Under the pieces are notes generated by a model. The model saw only the letters and a list, made by a program, of their open reading frames with translations, did not search any database and had not been told where the DNA came from. Below, piece after piece: positions 53,609 through 62,336 of a DNA stretch of 64,000 bases. Origin of the DNA: Lichenicola cladoniae (lineage in GTDB: Bacteria > Pseudomonadota > Alphaproteobacteria > Acetobacterales > Acetobacteraceae). Numbering within the stretch: the stretch's first letter is position 1; each line of letters starts with the position of its first letter. Where the stretch lies: positions 1,553,501 to 1,617,500 of the forward strand of contig NZ_CP053708.1 in NCBI RefSeq assembly GCF_013201075.1, given 5' to 3'. The translations under genes were made by a program, and so were the position numbers.

Positions 53609-55003
53609 TCAGTTCGTGCGGTTCGGGCCAGAGGCGTGGGCGAGGCTGCTGGATCCGGCCACGTCGTTGGCGACCGGAAGCGTCATCGTGACCAGCAATC
53701 CGCCATCCATGCGATTGCGCAACGTGATGTCGCCGCCATGTGCGCGGACGATGGTTCGCGCCGAGGTCAGTCCAAGACCGACCCCGCCGGTCTGCCGGTT
53801 ACGGGATGGATCGACCCGATAGAAGGGCTGGAACACCGCTTCCAGCAGCGGCTCCGGTATGCCCGGGCCATCGTCGCGTACGGACAGGACCGGCCCGGCC
53901 TGGGTGACATCGAGTTCCGCGGTCGCATGCGTCGCATAGGTGCAGGCGTTTTCGATGACATTGCCGATCGCCCGCTTCAGCGCGGAGGGCCGGCCGTAAT
54001 AGACGACATGATCCGTGCCCTCGAAAACCACCCTCTTTCCCTGATCGGTGAGATCGTCGACGACCAGCCGGACCATCTCCGAGACGTCGAACCGCGTGGA
54101 GTGTTCCTGGATTGCGTCGTCGCGAAAGAAGGCGAGCGCCGCGTCGATCATCGCCTGCATCTCGTCGACGTCGCGGAACAGGCGCCGCTGCTGTTCGCGA
54201 TCGTCGAGGAGTTCACCGCGCAGTCGCATCCGGGTCAGTGGCGTGCGCAGATCGTGCGAGATCGCTGCCAGCATGTCGGTACGGTCGGTCACGAAGCGGC
54301 GGATCTGGGTCTGCATCGCGTTGAACGCGGCAGCCGCACTGCGCAACTCGGCCGGCCCATGCTCGACCATCGGCAATGCTCTCGGATCGGCGCCGAACCG
54401 GCGTGCGGCATCCGCGAACGCGGCGATCGGGCGGACCAGGGTCTGTGCCGCGAGTAAGGCGATCGCAAAGGTCGCGAGCAGGACGAAACCGATGATCAGG
54501 GCATTATGACGCCAGTGGCCGATCCCCCAGTCGCGCTTCGGAACGCTGAACACGATCCAGGTGCCGTCGTCGAGCGCGATCAGCATGCCGTAGGCCGCAG
54601 TCCTGAACGTCCGGTCGTTGCGGATCGCCTCGGGTTGTTTCGAAGTCTCGAAGGCCAGGACAAGACGGTTCGGGTCGTGCAACAGGCCGCGCATGACGTC
54701 GCGCAGCACCTTCGATCGTGGCTGTTTCGGAAGCTCCGGCGCGGTCGGCAGCCATGTGACCCGGACCCGGTCGGTTCCGGCGATCGTGGCAAGCTGCGGC
54801 CGGATCGAGACCGGCGCTGCCGAGATCAGCCGCGTCACGGTCGCCGCCTGCTCGAGCAGGCCCGAGTTGATCAGGTCGGGGTTCGCATACACGCCGGCGA
54901 TGTCGATGAAGGCGACGTCGAGGCCGGCCGAGGCCGACATTGCGAGCATCACCGTCAGTGTCAGTCGCCAAAACACCGTGTCGCGTGGAAGCAGGCGTCT
55001 CAT
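53609..55003 (-). CDS. Membrane histidine kinase, EnvZ type
   Basis: A 464-residue sensor kinase. Order: N-terminal transmembrane helix (VFWRLTLTVMLAMSASAGLDVAFI), a periplasmic sensor of about 130 residues, second helix (ALIIGFVLLATFAIALLAAQTLV), HAMP, phospho-acceptor helix MLAAISHDLRTPLTRMRLRGEL, N box RAIGNVIENACTYA, G1 box VRDDGPGIPEPLLEAVFQPFYR and G2 GGVGLGLTSARTIVRAHGG. Its start overlaps the response regulator stop by four bases, giving a coupled regulator-kinase pair. The signal is unknown; divergent mlaA suggests an envelope role, by inference. Confidence 0.93.
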   Translation of the reverse strand: MRRLLPRDTVFWRLTLTVMLAMSASAGLDVAFIDIAGVYANPDLINSGLLEQAATVTRLISAAPVSIRPQLATIAGTDRVRVTWLPTAPELPKQPRSKVLRDVMRGLLHDPNRLVLAFETSKQPEAIRNDRTFRTAAYGMLIALDDGTWIVFSVPKRDWGIGHWRHNALIIGFVLLATFAIALLAAQTLVRPIAAFADAARRFGADPRALPMVEHGPAELRSAAAAFNAMQTQIRRFVTDRTDMLAAISHDLRTPLTRMRLRGELLDDREQQRRLFRDVDEMQAMIDAALAFFRDDAIQEHSTRFDVSEMVRLVVDDLTDQGKRVVFEGTDHVVYYGRPSALKRAIGNVIENACTYATHATAELDVTQAGPVLSVRDDGPGIPEPLLEAVFQPFYRVDPSRNRQTGGVGLGLTSARTIVRAHGGDITLRNRMDGGLLVTMTLPVANDVAGSSSLAHASGPNRTN

Positions 55004-55719
55004 CCCGGCCGAACATCGGGCGTGAAGATGTAGCCGCCGCTGCGGACCGTGCGGATGATTGTCGGCACCTTGGCATTCGGCTCGAGCTTGCGCCGCAACC
55101 GGCTGACCTGCGTGTCGATGCTGCGGTCGAACACGTCATGCGCGGCGCCGTGGGCCAGGTCGAGAAGCTGTTCCCGGCTCATCACCTGTTGCGGGCGTTC
55201 GGCGAATGCCAGCAGCAGGTCGAACTCGCGCCCAGACAACGGCACCAGGATCTTCTGCTCCGACCGCAACTCGCGTCGCGCGACATCGAGCCGCCAGGTA
55301 TCGAACAGCAGCAGCGGCCTGGTGGGCGTGGCGGCGGATACCCGGCCGGGCTCGCTGCGCCGAAGCACCGCCTTGACCCGTGCCAGCAGCTCGCGCGGAT
55401 CGAACGGCTTGCTGATGTAGTCGTCGGCGCCAAGCTCCAGCCCGACAACACGGTCCATCGGTGTCGTAGCGGCAGTCAGCATGATGACAGGCAGCGTCGA
55501 GTTCGCGCGCAGCCGCCGGCACAGCGACAAACCATCCTCGCCCGGCATCATCAGATCCAGGATGACCAGATCGACCGTTGCATCTTCGAGCACCTTGAAC
55601 ATCTCGATCCCGTTGCGGGCAACGCTGACATCATGGCCGTACGACGTGAAGAAGCGAGCAAGCAGGGACAGAATATCTTCGTCGTCATCGACAATGAAAA
55701 GATGCGGCATGATCGTCAT
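55000..55719 (-). CDS. OmpR family response regulator
   Basis: A 239-residue regulator: receiver domain (LFIVDDDEDILSLLARFF, phospho-Asp in VDLVILDLMMPGEDGLSLC, Thr in VIMLTAATTP, Lys in DYISKPFDPRELLARV) followed by an OmpR winged helix (LVPLSGREFDLLLAFAERPQQVMSREQLLD ... DTQVSRLRRKLE and IRTVRSGGYIF). Possible starts are ATG 55719 and ATG 55710; neither has a good Shine-Dalgarno sequence, and the second gives the common MPHLFIVDDD opening. Partner of the kinase encoded next to it. TGTC repeats in the gap to mlaA are its likely binding site. Confidence 0.93.
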   Translation of the reverse strand: MTIMPHLFIVDDDEDILSLLARFFTSYGHDVSVARNGIEMFKVLEDATVDLVILDLMMPGEDGLSLCRRLRANSTLPVIMLTAATTPMDRVVGLELGADDYISKPFDPRELLARVKAVLRRSEPGRVSAATPTRPLLLFDTWRLDVARRELRSEQKILVPLSGREFDLLLAFAERPQQVMSREQLLDLAHGAAHDVFDRSIDTQVSRLRRKLEPNAKVPTIIRTVRSGGYIFTPDVRPG

Positions 55720-55742
55720 TACCAAATAATAGGACGCTCGAT

Positions 55743-55789
55743 TGTCGGCATGATGTCAGCCCGGGTGAGTTTCGTGTCAAGTTCGACAC
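55743..55789. promoter_or_regulatory. TGTC repeats and dyad between regulator and mlaA
   Basis: TGTC occurs at 55743, 55754 and 55775 (spacings 11 and 21 bases, one and two helical turns), and the last copy belongs to a GTGTC-N6-GACAC dyad (55774-55789). Helically phased direct repeats are typical of OmpR-family sites. The element lies in the gap between the divergent regulator and mlaA genes and could serve both. Confidence 0.45.
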
Positions 55790-55898
55790 AGTTTGCCGCG
55801 CCGGGGACAAGTCCGACATCAAGCATACATGAACCAAGCATAGTGTCGCCGCGGTCACATCCAGGCCTGTCTCAGGCCCTATAGGAAACAGAACTGCC

Positions 55899-56669
55899 AT
55901 GCGACAGCTCCTGTCCGCCGCGATCCGTGTCGTGCCGTTTCTCCTGCCTCCGCTCATGCTGTCCGCCTGCGCTCACGACAGCGCGGATCTTGCCGCCAAC
56001 GACCCGGCCGCTCCGACGAACCGCACGGTGTTCGGCGGCAACATGTTTGTCGATCGTCATGTCGTTAAGCCGGTCGCGCGCTTCTATGTGTCCGACATCC
56101 CGAACGGTGCGCGGCACGGTGTGCATCATTTCGTCTCCAATCTCGAGGAACCTAAGGTCTTCATCAATGACGTGTTGCAGGGAAATATGAGCAGGAGCTG
56201 GAATACCCTCCAGCGCTTCACGATAAATACCACGATCGGTGGCCTCGGCCTGTTCGATGTCGCACAGGGATGGGGGCTGCCGAAACATAATGCCGATTTC
56301 GGCCAGACGCTTGGTGTCTGGGGAGTGGGCACCGGCCCGGACGTTCAGTTGCCGCTGCTGGGATTCAGCAACCTGCGGGATGTTGCAGGAGACGGGATCG
56401 GCATCATCGCAAACCCATTCACCCTGGTCACCGGCCCGGTCGTCGCCATCATAAGCGGCACGGACAAGGGCCTGGCCGTGGTCGATGGTCGTGCCGACCT
56501 GCTCCCGGTCACGGACAACGTGGATAAGACCTCCCTCGATCGCTATGCGACGTACCGTTCGATGCTGGATCAGCACCGCGCGGCGTTCATCCAGGAGGGG
56601 CGCGAGGGCAGGGTGCGTCCGGTCAAGGCGGACGTCGCGGTCGTGGACAGCCCGCCGGTGCATTCATGA
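55899..56669 (+). CDS. mlaA: MlaA/VacJ family outer-membrane lipoprotein
   Basis: MlaA removes phospholipids from the outer leaflet of the outer membrane and hands them to the Mla transport system. The 256-residue protein has a lipoprotein signal with lipobox LSAC (Cys24) and the MlaA core: NRTVFGGNMFVDRHVVKPVARFYV, FVSNLEEPKVFINDVLQG, RFTINTTIGGLGLFDVAQGWGL, DFGQTLGVWGVGTGPDVQLPLLGFSNLRD. It deviates slightly from VacJ (INDVLQGN where VN-LLQG is usual). No mlaBCDEF genes are adjacent. The stop overlaps the ATG of the Rieske-like gene, so both are translated together. Confidence 0.9.
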   Translation: MRQLLSAAIRVVPFLLPPLMLSACAHDSADLAANDPAAPTNRTVFGGNMFVDRHVVKPVARFYVSDIPNGARHGVHHFVSNLEEPKVFINDVLQGNMSRSWNTLQRFTINTTIGGLGLFDVAQGWGLPKHNADFGQTLGVWGVGTGPDVQLPLLGFSNLRDVAGDGIGIIANPFTLVTGPVVAIISGTDKGLAVVDGRADLLPVTDNVDKTSLDRYATYRSMLDQHRAAFIQEGREGRVRPVKADVAVVDSPPVHS

Positions 56670-57751
56670 ACGCGTGTCTCCGCATACCGGATTTCGACTG
56701 GGAAGACCGCGAGATCCTGCCGGACCTCTGGTACCTGGCCTGCGCGGCCGCCGCCATCAAACCGGGGCAGATCGTGCCGGTCGACATGCCGGACCGGCCC
56801 GTCCTGCTCGGACGCCTCAACAGCGGCGAGCTGTTCGCCTATCGCGATGCCTGTCCCGGTTGCGGAGTTCCGCTGCGATACGCGACGTTCGAGAACGACC
56901 GACTGAGCTGCTGCCTGCAGGGATGGCGTTTCGACGCGTTGGATGGAGCCTGCATGCATGGTCCGTCCGGTGCCGACGAACTCTCGACGAGTGCAGCATA
57001 TTTCCGGCTGGACGCAATTCCGGTCGTCGAACGCTACGGCCAGTTATGGATCCTGTCGCAAGCTGCAAGACAGGCGAGCCGCACCGCTCCCTTCTTTCCG
57101 GGGTTGCCGATTTCGGCGACCGAGCATCCGCAGGTCAGCGTGGTGCTTCGTCTGCCGCACGATTTCGGGCCGGTGTCCCGTGTTGTCGATGCCGTGCATC
57201 CGACCTTCGCGCGTGCGTCCAGTTGGTGGACCCAGGACCGGACCGGACTATTCGCACCGAAGCGAAAGGAGTTCGAGGCAACCGCACTGGGTTTTCGGGT
57301 GCGGTGCCATGGCCTGAAACCACGCGCGCTGCCGTACCGGTTGTTCGGGCCGGACATCAGCATCGATATCGAGGTCAGACTGCCGGGGATCCGGATCGAG
57401 CACATCTCGGGCAGCCGCGGCAGCGCCTGTATCCTGATGGCGGCGACGCCGGCTGCGGGAGGGTTCACCGACCTGCATTGCAGTCTCTACTGGACGGTTC
57501 CGTGGCTGGCGCCGGCCAGGCCGATCCTGCGCCACATGCTGCGGACGTTCCTCGGACACGAACACGATCTCCGGGCAAGGCCGAAACCCGGGAAACAGGC
57601 GACTGTCCCGACCAGCGTCTCGGACCGCGCATTCGTCGAGCGGAACCCGGAGACGCCGTGGTTTCACCGGATCCGGCAGGAGTTCATCGACAGCAGCCGC
57701 CAGGGACGCCCGTTCCTCAATCCGGTCGCGGCGCAGGGACCGAGCGTCTGA
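56666..57751 (+). CDS. Rieske oxygenase-like protein with lost cluster and iron ligands
   Basis: A 361-residue protein with the layout of the VanA/KshA-type ring-hydroxylating oxygenase alpha subunit: an N-terminal Rieske-like domain (WYLACAAAAIKPGQIVPVDMPDRPVLLGRL is typical) and a C-terminal catalytic-like domain. The cluster motif C-x-H ... C-x-x-H is broken: Cys63-Pro-Gly65 in ACPGCGVPL, and Cys82-Cys-Leu-Gln85 in CCLQGWRFD, so both histidines are replaced while both cysteines stay and two extra cysteines (66, 83) appear. The mononuclear iron site also looks altered: Asp175 and His178 are present but the second His is Arg183 (VDAVHPTFAR). It is likely inactive as a classical oxygenase, or binds another cluster. 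Coupled to mlaA by a four-base overlap. Confidence 0.8.
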   Translation: MNACLRIPDFDWEDREILPDLWYLACAAAAIKPGQIVPVDMPDRPVLLGRLNSGELFAYRDACPGCGVPLRYATFENDRLSCCLQGWRFDALDGACMHGPSGADELSTSAAYFRLDAIPVVERYGQLWILSQAARQASRTAPFFPGLPISATEHPQVSVVLRLPHDFGPVSRVVDAVHPTFARASSWWTQDRTGLFAPKRKEFEATALGFRVRCHGLKPRALPYRLFGPDISIDIEVRLPGIRIEHISGSRGSACILMAATPAAGGFTDLHCSLYWTVPWLAPARPILRHMLRTFLGHEHDLRARPKPGKQATVPTSVSDRAFVERNPETPWFHRIRQEFIDSSRQGRPFLNPVAAQGPSV

Positions 57752-57892
57752 ACGCCGGTTCAGAGCGAAGGCAATCCGTCCCCGGGATCATCATGACCCC
57801 GATCATGCTTGCCCAATGACCAGCATGGCGCCAGATTGGCTCGGGCACTAAGCTCGAATTAATCAAAAAACGAAAAACGGCGGGGACGCTTC

Positions 57893-59056
57893 ATGAACAT
57901 CAACGGTCGAGTGGGCCTGGCTGCGCTGTTCGGCGCGGGCATGCTGGCAATGGCGGTGCCTGCCTCGGCGGCAGATGCCTATTCCTGGCCCGACAACATT
58001 CCACCGGCCGCCAAGGCGCTCATGCAGCCGCCACCGTTGTCGCCGTTTGGCCAGAAGGTGCCGGGCTATCCGCAAGGCGCGCCCGCCTCCTCACCGGACG
58101 TGCTGACCTTCACACCGGAGCAGATCGCCAAGCTCAAGGCCGGCCACTACACGGCAGGCATCGTCATGCAGACCATGGATGCAGGCTGGCCGATGCTGCA
58201 GGTGCGCGGCATCACGCAGACGCTGGCGTCGTTCGGGATCACCGTCGTTGCAACGACCAATGCGAAGTTCCAGCCCGGCAAGCAGATCAGCGACCTCGAG
58301 GAGGTCATCGCCCGCAAGCCCGACGTGATTTTCTCCGTGCCGCTCGATCCGCTGGGAGAATCCGCTGCCTACAAGAAGGCTGCTGCCGCCGGCATAAAGC
58401 TGGTCTTCATGGATAACGTCGCCGTCGATATGACACCGGGCAAGGATTACGTGTCGGTGACCGCGTCCGACAACCAGAGCAACGCGATGTTCGCGACGCG
58501 CGAACTGGCTGCCCGCATCGGCAACAAGGGCGAGATCGGTTTCATCACCCTGGTCTACGACTACTATTATTCGGTCGCCGCCCGGAAAGTCGGCATGCTG
58601 AAGGCGCTTGAATCGCTGCCCGACGTCAAGCTGGTCCAGACCAGCACCTTCGCCACGCCGGAAAAAGCCTACGGCGTCGCCACCGCGATGATGACCGCGC
58701 ATCCGAACCTCAAGGGGATCTTCGTCGCCTGGGATACGCCCGCCGAGCAGGTCGTGGCAGCCGCCAAAACCCTCGGGCGCAAAATCGTCGTCACCACCAA
58801 CGATCTTGCAACCGACAGCGCCTATTACGTCGCCCGCGACGAGATCTCGGCGATCGGCTCGCAGCGTCCGTACGACCAGGGCGTGGCCGAGGCGAAATCG
58901 GCCGGCTATGCGCTGCTCGGCCTGAAAGTGCCGCCGTATATCGAGGTGCCGACCCTGGCCGTCACCAAGCTGAACCTGCTCAGCGCGCTCAAGGACGTCA
59001 CCAAGGAGGAGCCGCCGGCATCGCTGGTCAAGCTCTGCAGGGGCCAGTGCTTCTGA
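57893..59056 (+). CDS. Sugar ABC transporter substrate-binding protein (CUT2 type)
   Basis: A 387-residue periplasmic binding protein of the RbsB/peripla_BP_4 type. A signal peptide ends at ASA-AD near residue 27. The fold sequence starts late, near residue 80 (YTAGIVMQTMDAGWPMLQVRGI), after a Pro-rich linker of about 45 residues, then LEEVIARKPDVIFSVPLDP, GIKLVFMDNVAVDM, GEIGFITLVYDYYYSVAARKVGML and KGIFVAWDTPAEQVVAAAKTLG. The many Tyr/Trp in the binding half fit a sugar or polyol. ATG 57893. Followed by an ATPase and a permease; the substrate is unknown. Confidence 0.9.
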   Translation: MNINGRVGLAALFGAGMLAMAVPASAADAYSWPDNIPPAAKALMQPPPLSPFGQKVPGYPQGAPASSPDVLTFTPEQIAKLKAGHYTAGIVMQTMDAGWPMLQVRGITQTLASFGITVVATTNAKFQPGKQISDLEEVIARKPDVIFSVPLDPLGESAAYKKAAAAGIKLVFMDNVAVDMTPGKDYVSVTASDNQSNAMFATRELAARIGNKGEIGFITLVYDYYYSVAARKVGMLKALESLPDVKLVQTSTFATPEKAYGVATAMMTAHPNLKGIFVAWDTPAEQVVAAAKTLGRKIVVTTNDLATDSAYYVARDEISAIGSQRPYDQGVAEAKSAGYALLGLKVPPYIEVPTLAVTKLNLLSALKDVTKEEPPASLVKLCRGQCF

Positions 59057-59088
59057 AGGGGCCCGTGCTTCTCGAAGGGTCGGGACCT

Positions 59089-60663
59089 GTGACCGGGGCG
59101 GCGAGCGGCGCATGGGAGGCCGGTGACCCGCCTCTCGTCAGCCTGAGGCAGATCAGCAAGAGCTTCGGTGCGAACCGCGTTCTCTACGATGTCGACTTCG
59201 AACTGTTCCCCGGCGAGGTGCATGCGCTGCTCGGCGAGAACGGTGCTGGCAAGTCGACGCTGATGAAGATCCTGATGGGCATCCATCGGGCGGATGCCGG
59301 CGAGGTGGTGCTGCAGGGGGAACCGATCGGCGGCCACTCCGTCAGCGACCATCTGTCGCGCGGGATCGCGATGATCTTCCAGGAACTCAGCCTGATCCCG
59401 AACGGCACCGTGGCCGAGAACGTGTTTCTCGGCCACGAGCCGCAGGTGGCCAGGCTCTGGGTCGACCAGCGGGCGATGCGCCGGGAGACGGAGCGCCTGA
59501 TCGCGTCGCTCGGCTTCGAATTGTCGGCCGATGCGGAGATCCGCTCGCTGGCGTTCGCACAGCGACAGATGGTCGAGATCCTGAAAGCGCTGTCGCGTGG
59601 CGCGCGGGTGCTGATCATGGACGAGCCGACCTCGTCGCTTACCATGCGGGAGGAAACCGCGCTGTTCGAGCTGATCGCCGGACTGAAGCGCCGCGGCATC
59701 GGCATCATCTACATCAGCCATCGCATGGCCGAGATATTCGCCATCGCAGACCGGCTCAGCATCATCAAGGACGGCCGCATGATCGGCCCGCTGAAGCCCG
59801 GCGACACCTCGGTGGAAAAGATCGCGTCCATGATGTCCAAGGCATCGTCCGCGGCGACATTGCCGGCGAGCCCCGTCACGCCGGCCGTGCGTCCCACCTC
59901 GGCCGGCCCGGTTCTCGAAGTCCGCAGCCTGGCCACCCGAGGCAAGCTGCGCGACGTCTCGCTGGTCGTGGCGCCCGGGGAGGTCGTCGGCATCGCCGGG
60001 CTGGTCGGCAGCGGACGCTCGACGTTGCTGAAGGCCTTGTTCGGACTGCTGCCGGACTGCCGTGGCGAGATCCGGCTCGATGGCCGGGTGATCGCACCGG
60101 GACGCACCCACGCGGCGCTCGAGGCCGGCATGGCGCTGGTGCCGGAGGATCGTCGGCTCGAGGGCCTCGTGGTGAAGCACAGCCTGGCCGACAACATCGC
60201 GCTCCCGAGCCTGGATCGCCTGCGGCTCGGCCGCCTGCTGCCGATGGTGCCGGCGGCGCGCCAGGACCGCCTGTTCGAGCGCTTCCGGCAGGCCCTCAAC
60301 ATCGTGGCGACCGGTCCAAGCCAGCACGCGCAGCTTCTGAGCGGCGGCAACCAGCAGAAGATCGTGTTCGGCAAGTGGCTGGCGCGTGCGCCGCGGCTCC
60401 TGCTGCTCGACGAGCCGACCTCCGGCGTGGACGTCAACGCCAAGGCGGAGATGCGCGCGCTGATCCGCAGCACCGCGGCCACGGGAGTGGGCGTGGTGCT
60501 GGTCTCGTCCGAGTTCGATGAACTCGTGACCACCGCCGACAGGATCCTGATCCTGGTCGGCGGCTCCATCGTCGCCACGGCACCGGACCAGGCCGACGAA
60601 CCGACACTGCGTGCCTTCCTTCAGACCGAAGTGACGGCCGCGAAGACAAGGGTTCCCGCATGA
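59089..60663 (+). CDS. Sugar ABC transporter ATPase (CUT2, RbsA-like)
   Basis: A tandem-ATPase subunit of about 524 residues. First domain: Walker A GENGAGKSTLMKILMG, signature-like LAFAQRQMVEILKAL, Walker B VLIMDEPTSSLT, switch His IYISHRMAEIF. Second domain: GLVGSGRSTLLKALFG with Ser-Arg replacing the usual Lys-Ser of Walker A, signature LSGGNQQKIVFGKWL and LLLLDEPTSGVD. The asymmetric second Walker A is normal for this subfamily. Several starts are possible; GTG 59089 is preferred for its GAAGGG at good distance, while GTG 59047 would overlap the binding-protein gene. The ATG of the permease overlaps the stop. Confidence 0.9.
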   Translation: MTGAASGAWEAGDPPLVSLRQISKSFGANRVLYDVDFELFPGEVHALLGENGAGKSTLMKILMGIHRADAGEVVLQGEPIGGHSVSDHLSRGIAMIFQELSLIPNGTVAENVFLGHEPQVARLWVDQRAMRRETERLIASLGFELSADAEIRSLAFAQRQMVEILKALSRGARVLIMDEPTSSLTMREETALFELIAGLKRRGIGIIYISHRMAEIFAIADRLSIIKDGRMIGPLKPGDTSVEKIASMMSKASSAATLPASPVTPAVRPTSAGPVLEVRSLATRGKLRDVSLVVAPGEVVGIAGLVGSGRSTLLKALFGLLPDCRGEIRLDGRVIAPGRTHAALEAGMALVPEDRRLEGLVVKHSLADNIALPSLDRLRLGRLLPMVPAARQDRLFERFRQALNIVATGPSQHAQLLSGGNQQKIVFGKWLARAPRLLLLDEPTSGVDVNAKAEMRALIRSTAATGVGVVLVSSEFDELVTTADRILILVGGSIVATAPDQADEPTLRAFLQTEVTAAKTRVPA

Positions 60664-61622
60664 CGGATATCGCACTGCCCGGCACCCGGCCGCCGCTAGG
60701 CCGGACGATCGGCAGGTTCCTGGCGGATCACGTCACCTTCGTGATCTTCGGTTTCGTCACCCTGTTCTTCATCGTGATGGCGCCGAATTTCGCGTCCGCG
60801 GCGACCGCCGGTGCTATCCTGCGCATTACCGCGATCGTGTCGGTGATCGCGGTCGGCATGACCTTCGTAATCGTATCGGGCGAGATCGACCTGTCGGTCG
60901 GTTCGGTCGCCAGCTTCTCGGGCATGATCGTGGCCATGCTGGTGCAGGCGAACTGGCCGTCCTGGGCGGCGGCCTTGCTGGTCCTGCTGATGGGCGCCGT
61001 CATCGGTGCGATCAACGGATTGCTGGTCACCCGGCTGCGCATCCCGTCCTTCCTGGTCACGCTCGGCATGCTGAGCGTGTTCTCCGGCGGGGCGATGACG
61101 CTGACCGACACCATGCCGGTGCCGATCGTCGACGACGCATTCGGCACGACGTTCTGGAACGGCCAGGTCGCGGGCCTGCCGATGCCGATCTGGTGGACGG
61201 TCATCACCGTTCTTGTCGGCGGGTTCCTGCTGCATTTCTCTCTGTTCGGCCGCCGCATCTTCGCCTGCGGCGGCAATGCCGTGGCGGCGCAGTTCACCGG
61301 CATCAATGTGGGCCGGATCAAGATCATCGGCTTCATGCTCTGCAGCATGTCCGCTGCCTTGGCGGGAATGATGCTGGCGGCACGCAGCGGTGCCGGCAAT
61401 CCGAACATGGGGGTCGGGCTCGAACTCGATGTGATCGCCGCCGTCATCATCGGCGGCACCAGCCTGTTCGGCGGCTACGGCACCATCCTGGGTTCGGTGG
61501 TCGGCGCGATCTTCATCGGCATCATCGGCTTCGGCCTGCTGGTCATGGGGTTTTCCACCACCATCCAGGAGATCATCAAGGGCGCGATCATTATCCTAGC
61601 GGTCTCGGTCAACCGCCGCTGA
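60660..61622 (+). CDS. Sugar ABC transporter permease (CUT2, RbsC-like)
   Basis: A 320-residue inner-membrane permease with eight to ten helices (HVTFVIFGFVTLFFIVMAP, AALLVLLMGAVIGAINGLLV, IGFMLCSMSAALAGMMLAA). The RbsC-type motif GEIDLSVGSVASFSGMIVA is clear, as are RRIFACGGNAVAAQFTGINV and VIAAVIIGGTSLFGGYGTILGSVVGA, which hold the cytoplasmic loop contacting the ATPase. It starts at ATG 60660 within the ATPase stop codon. Single permease expected to act as a homodimer. Confidence 0.92.
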   Translation: MTDIALPGTRPPLGRTIGRFLADHVTFVIFGFVTLFFIVMAPNFASAATAGAILRITAIVSVIAVGMTFVIVSGEIDLSVGSVASFSGMIVAMLVQANWPSWAAALLVLLMGAVIGAINGLLVTRLRIPSFLVTLGMLSVFSGGAMTLTDTMPVPIVDDAFGTTFWNGQVAGLPMPIWWTVITVLVGGFLLHFSLFGRRIFACGGNAVAAQFTGINVGRIKIIGFMLCSMSAALAGMMLAARSGAGNPNMGVGLELDVIAAVIIGGTSLFGGYGTILGSVVGAIFIGIIGFGLLVMGFSTTIQEIIKGAIIILAVSVNRR

Positions 61623-61735
61623 CTCGCATCCCGGGATCATAGCGTTTCGCCCAGGAACCCCGCACTTGCCACTGCGGCTGCGGGAGTGCACCTCTCCGGA
61701 ACCGCCGATTTCTCGAATTTGATCAGGATCCACCC

Positions 61736-62281
61736 ATGCGTTGCCCGTTCTGCGGCCACGAGGACACGCAGGTCAAAGACAGCCGGCCGAACGAGGACGG
61801 CGCCGCAATCAGGCGCCGCCGCTTCTGCGCCGGCTGCGGCCAGCGCTTCACGACGATCGAGCGGGTGCAGCTCAGGGAGCTGATGATCGCCAAGTCGGAC
61901 GGGCGGCGGGTGCCGTTCGAGCGGGAGAAGCTGGCCCGCTCGATCCGCATCGCCATGCGCAAGCGTCCGGTCGATGAGGAGCGGATCGAGCGGATCGTCA
62001 ACGGCCTGGTGCGTCAGCTCGAGGCCTCCGGCGAAACCGAGATCCCGAGCGCGCAGCTCGGCGAGCTGGTCATGGACACTCTGCGCGAGGTGGATACCGT
62101 CGCCTATGTGCGCTTTGCCAGCGTCTATCGCGACTTTCGCGAAGCCCGCGATTTCGAGACCATCCTGGGCTCGCTGACCAATGTCGCCCTGCGTGAGGCC
62201 GGCACCGATGCCGTTCGCGAGCTCGGAGCGGCCAGCCGCGAGTTCGGCGAGGCTGGACCTGACCGGCCAAAGGGACGATGA
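61736..62281 (+). CDS. nrdR: Transcriptional repressor NrdR
   Basis: NrdR represses ribonucleotide reductase genes in response to ATP/dATP. The 181-residue protein has the N-terminal zinc ribbon (Cys3, Cys6, Cys31, Cys34 in [10 protein letters not shown] and CAGCGQRF), the linker [15 protein letters not shown] and the ATP-cone domain ([45 protein letters not shown]). About 25 residues longer at the C-terminus than the common 150-residue form. It is followed after 55 bases by nusB, an order often seen in alphaproteobacteria. Confidence 0.96.
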   Translation: MRCPFCGHEDTQVKDSRPNEDGAAIRRRRFCAGCGQRFTTIERVQLRELMIAKSDGRRVPFEREKLARSIRIAMRKRPVDEERIERIVNGLVRQLEASGETEIPSAQLGELVMDTLREVDTVAYVRFASVYRDFREARDFETILGSLTNVALREAGTDAVRELGAASREFGEAGPDRPKGR

Positions 62282-62336
62282 AGCGCGTCATGACCGCCAT
62301 GACACGCCGATCGGACCGCCGCAGGGACATAACCTG

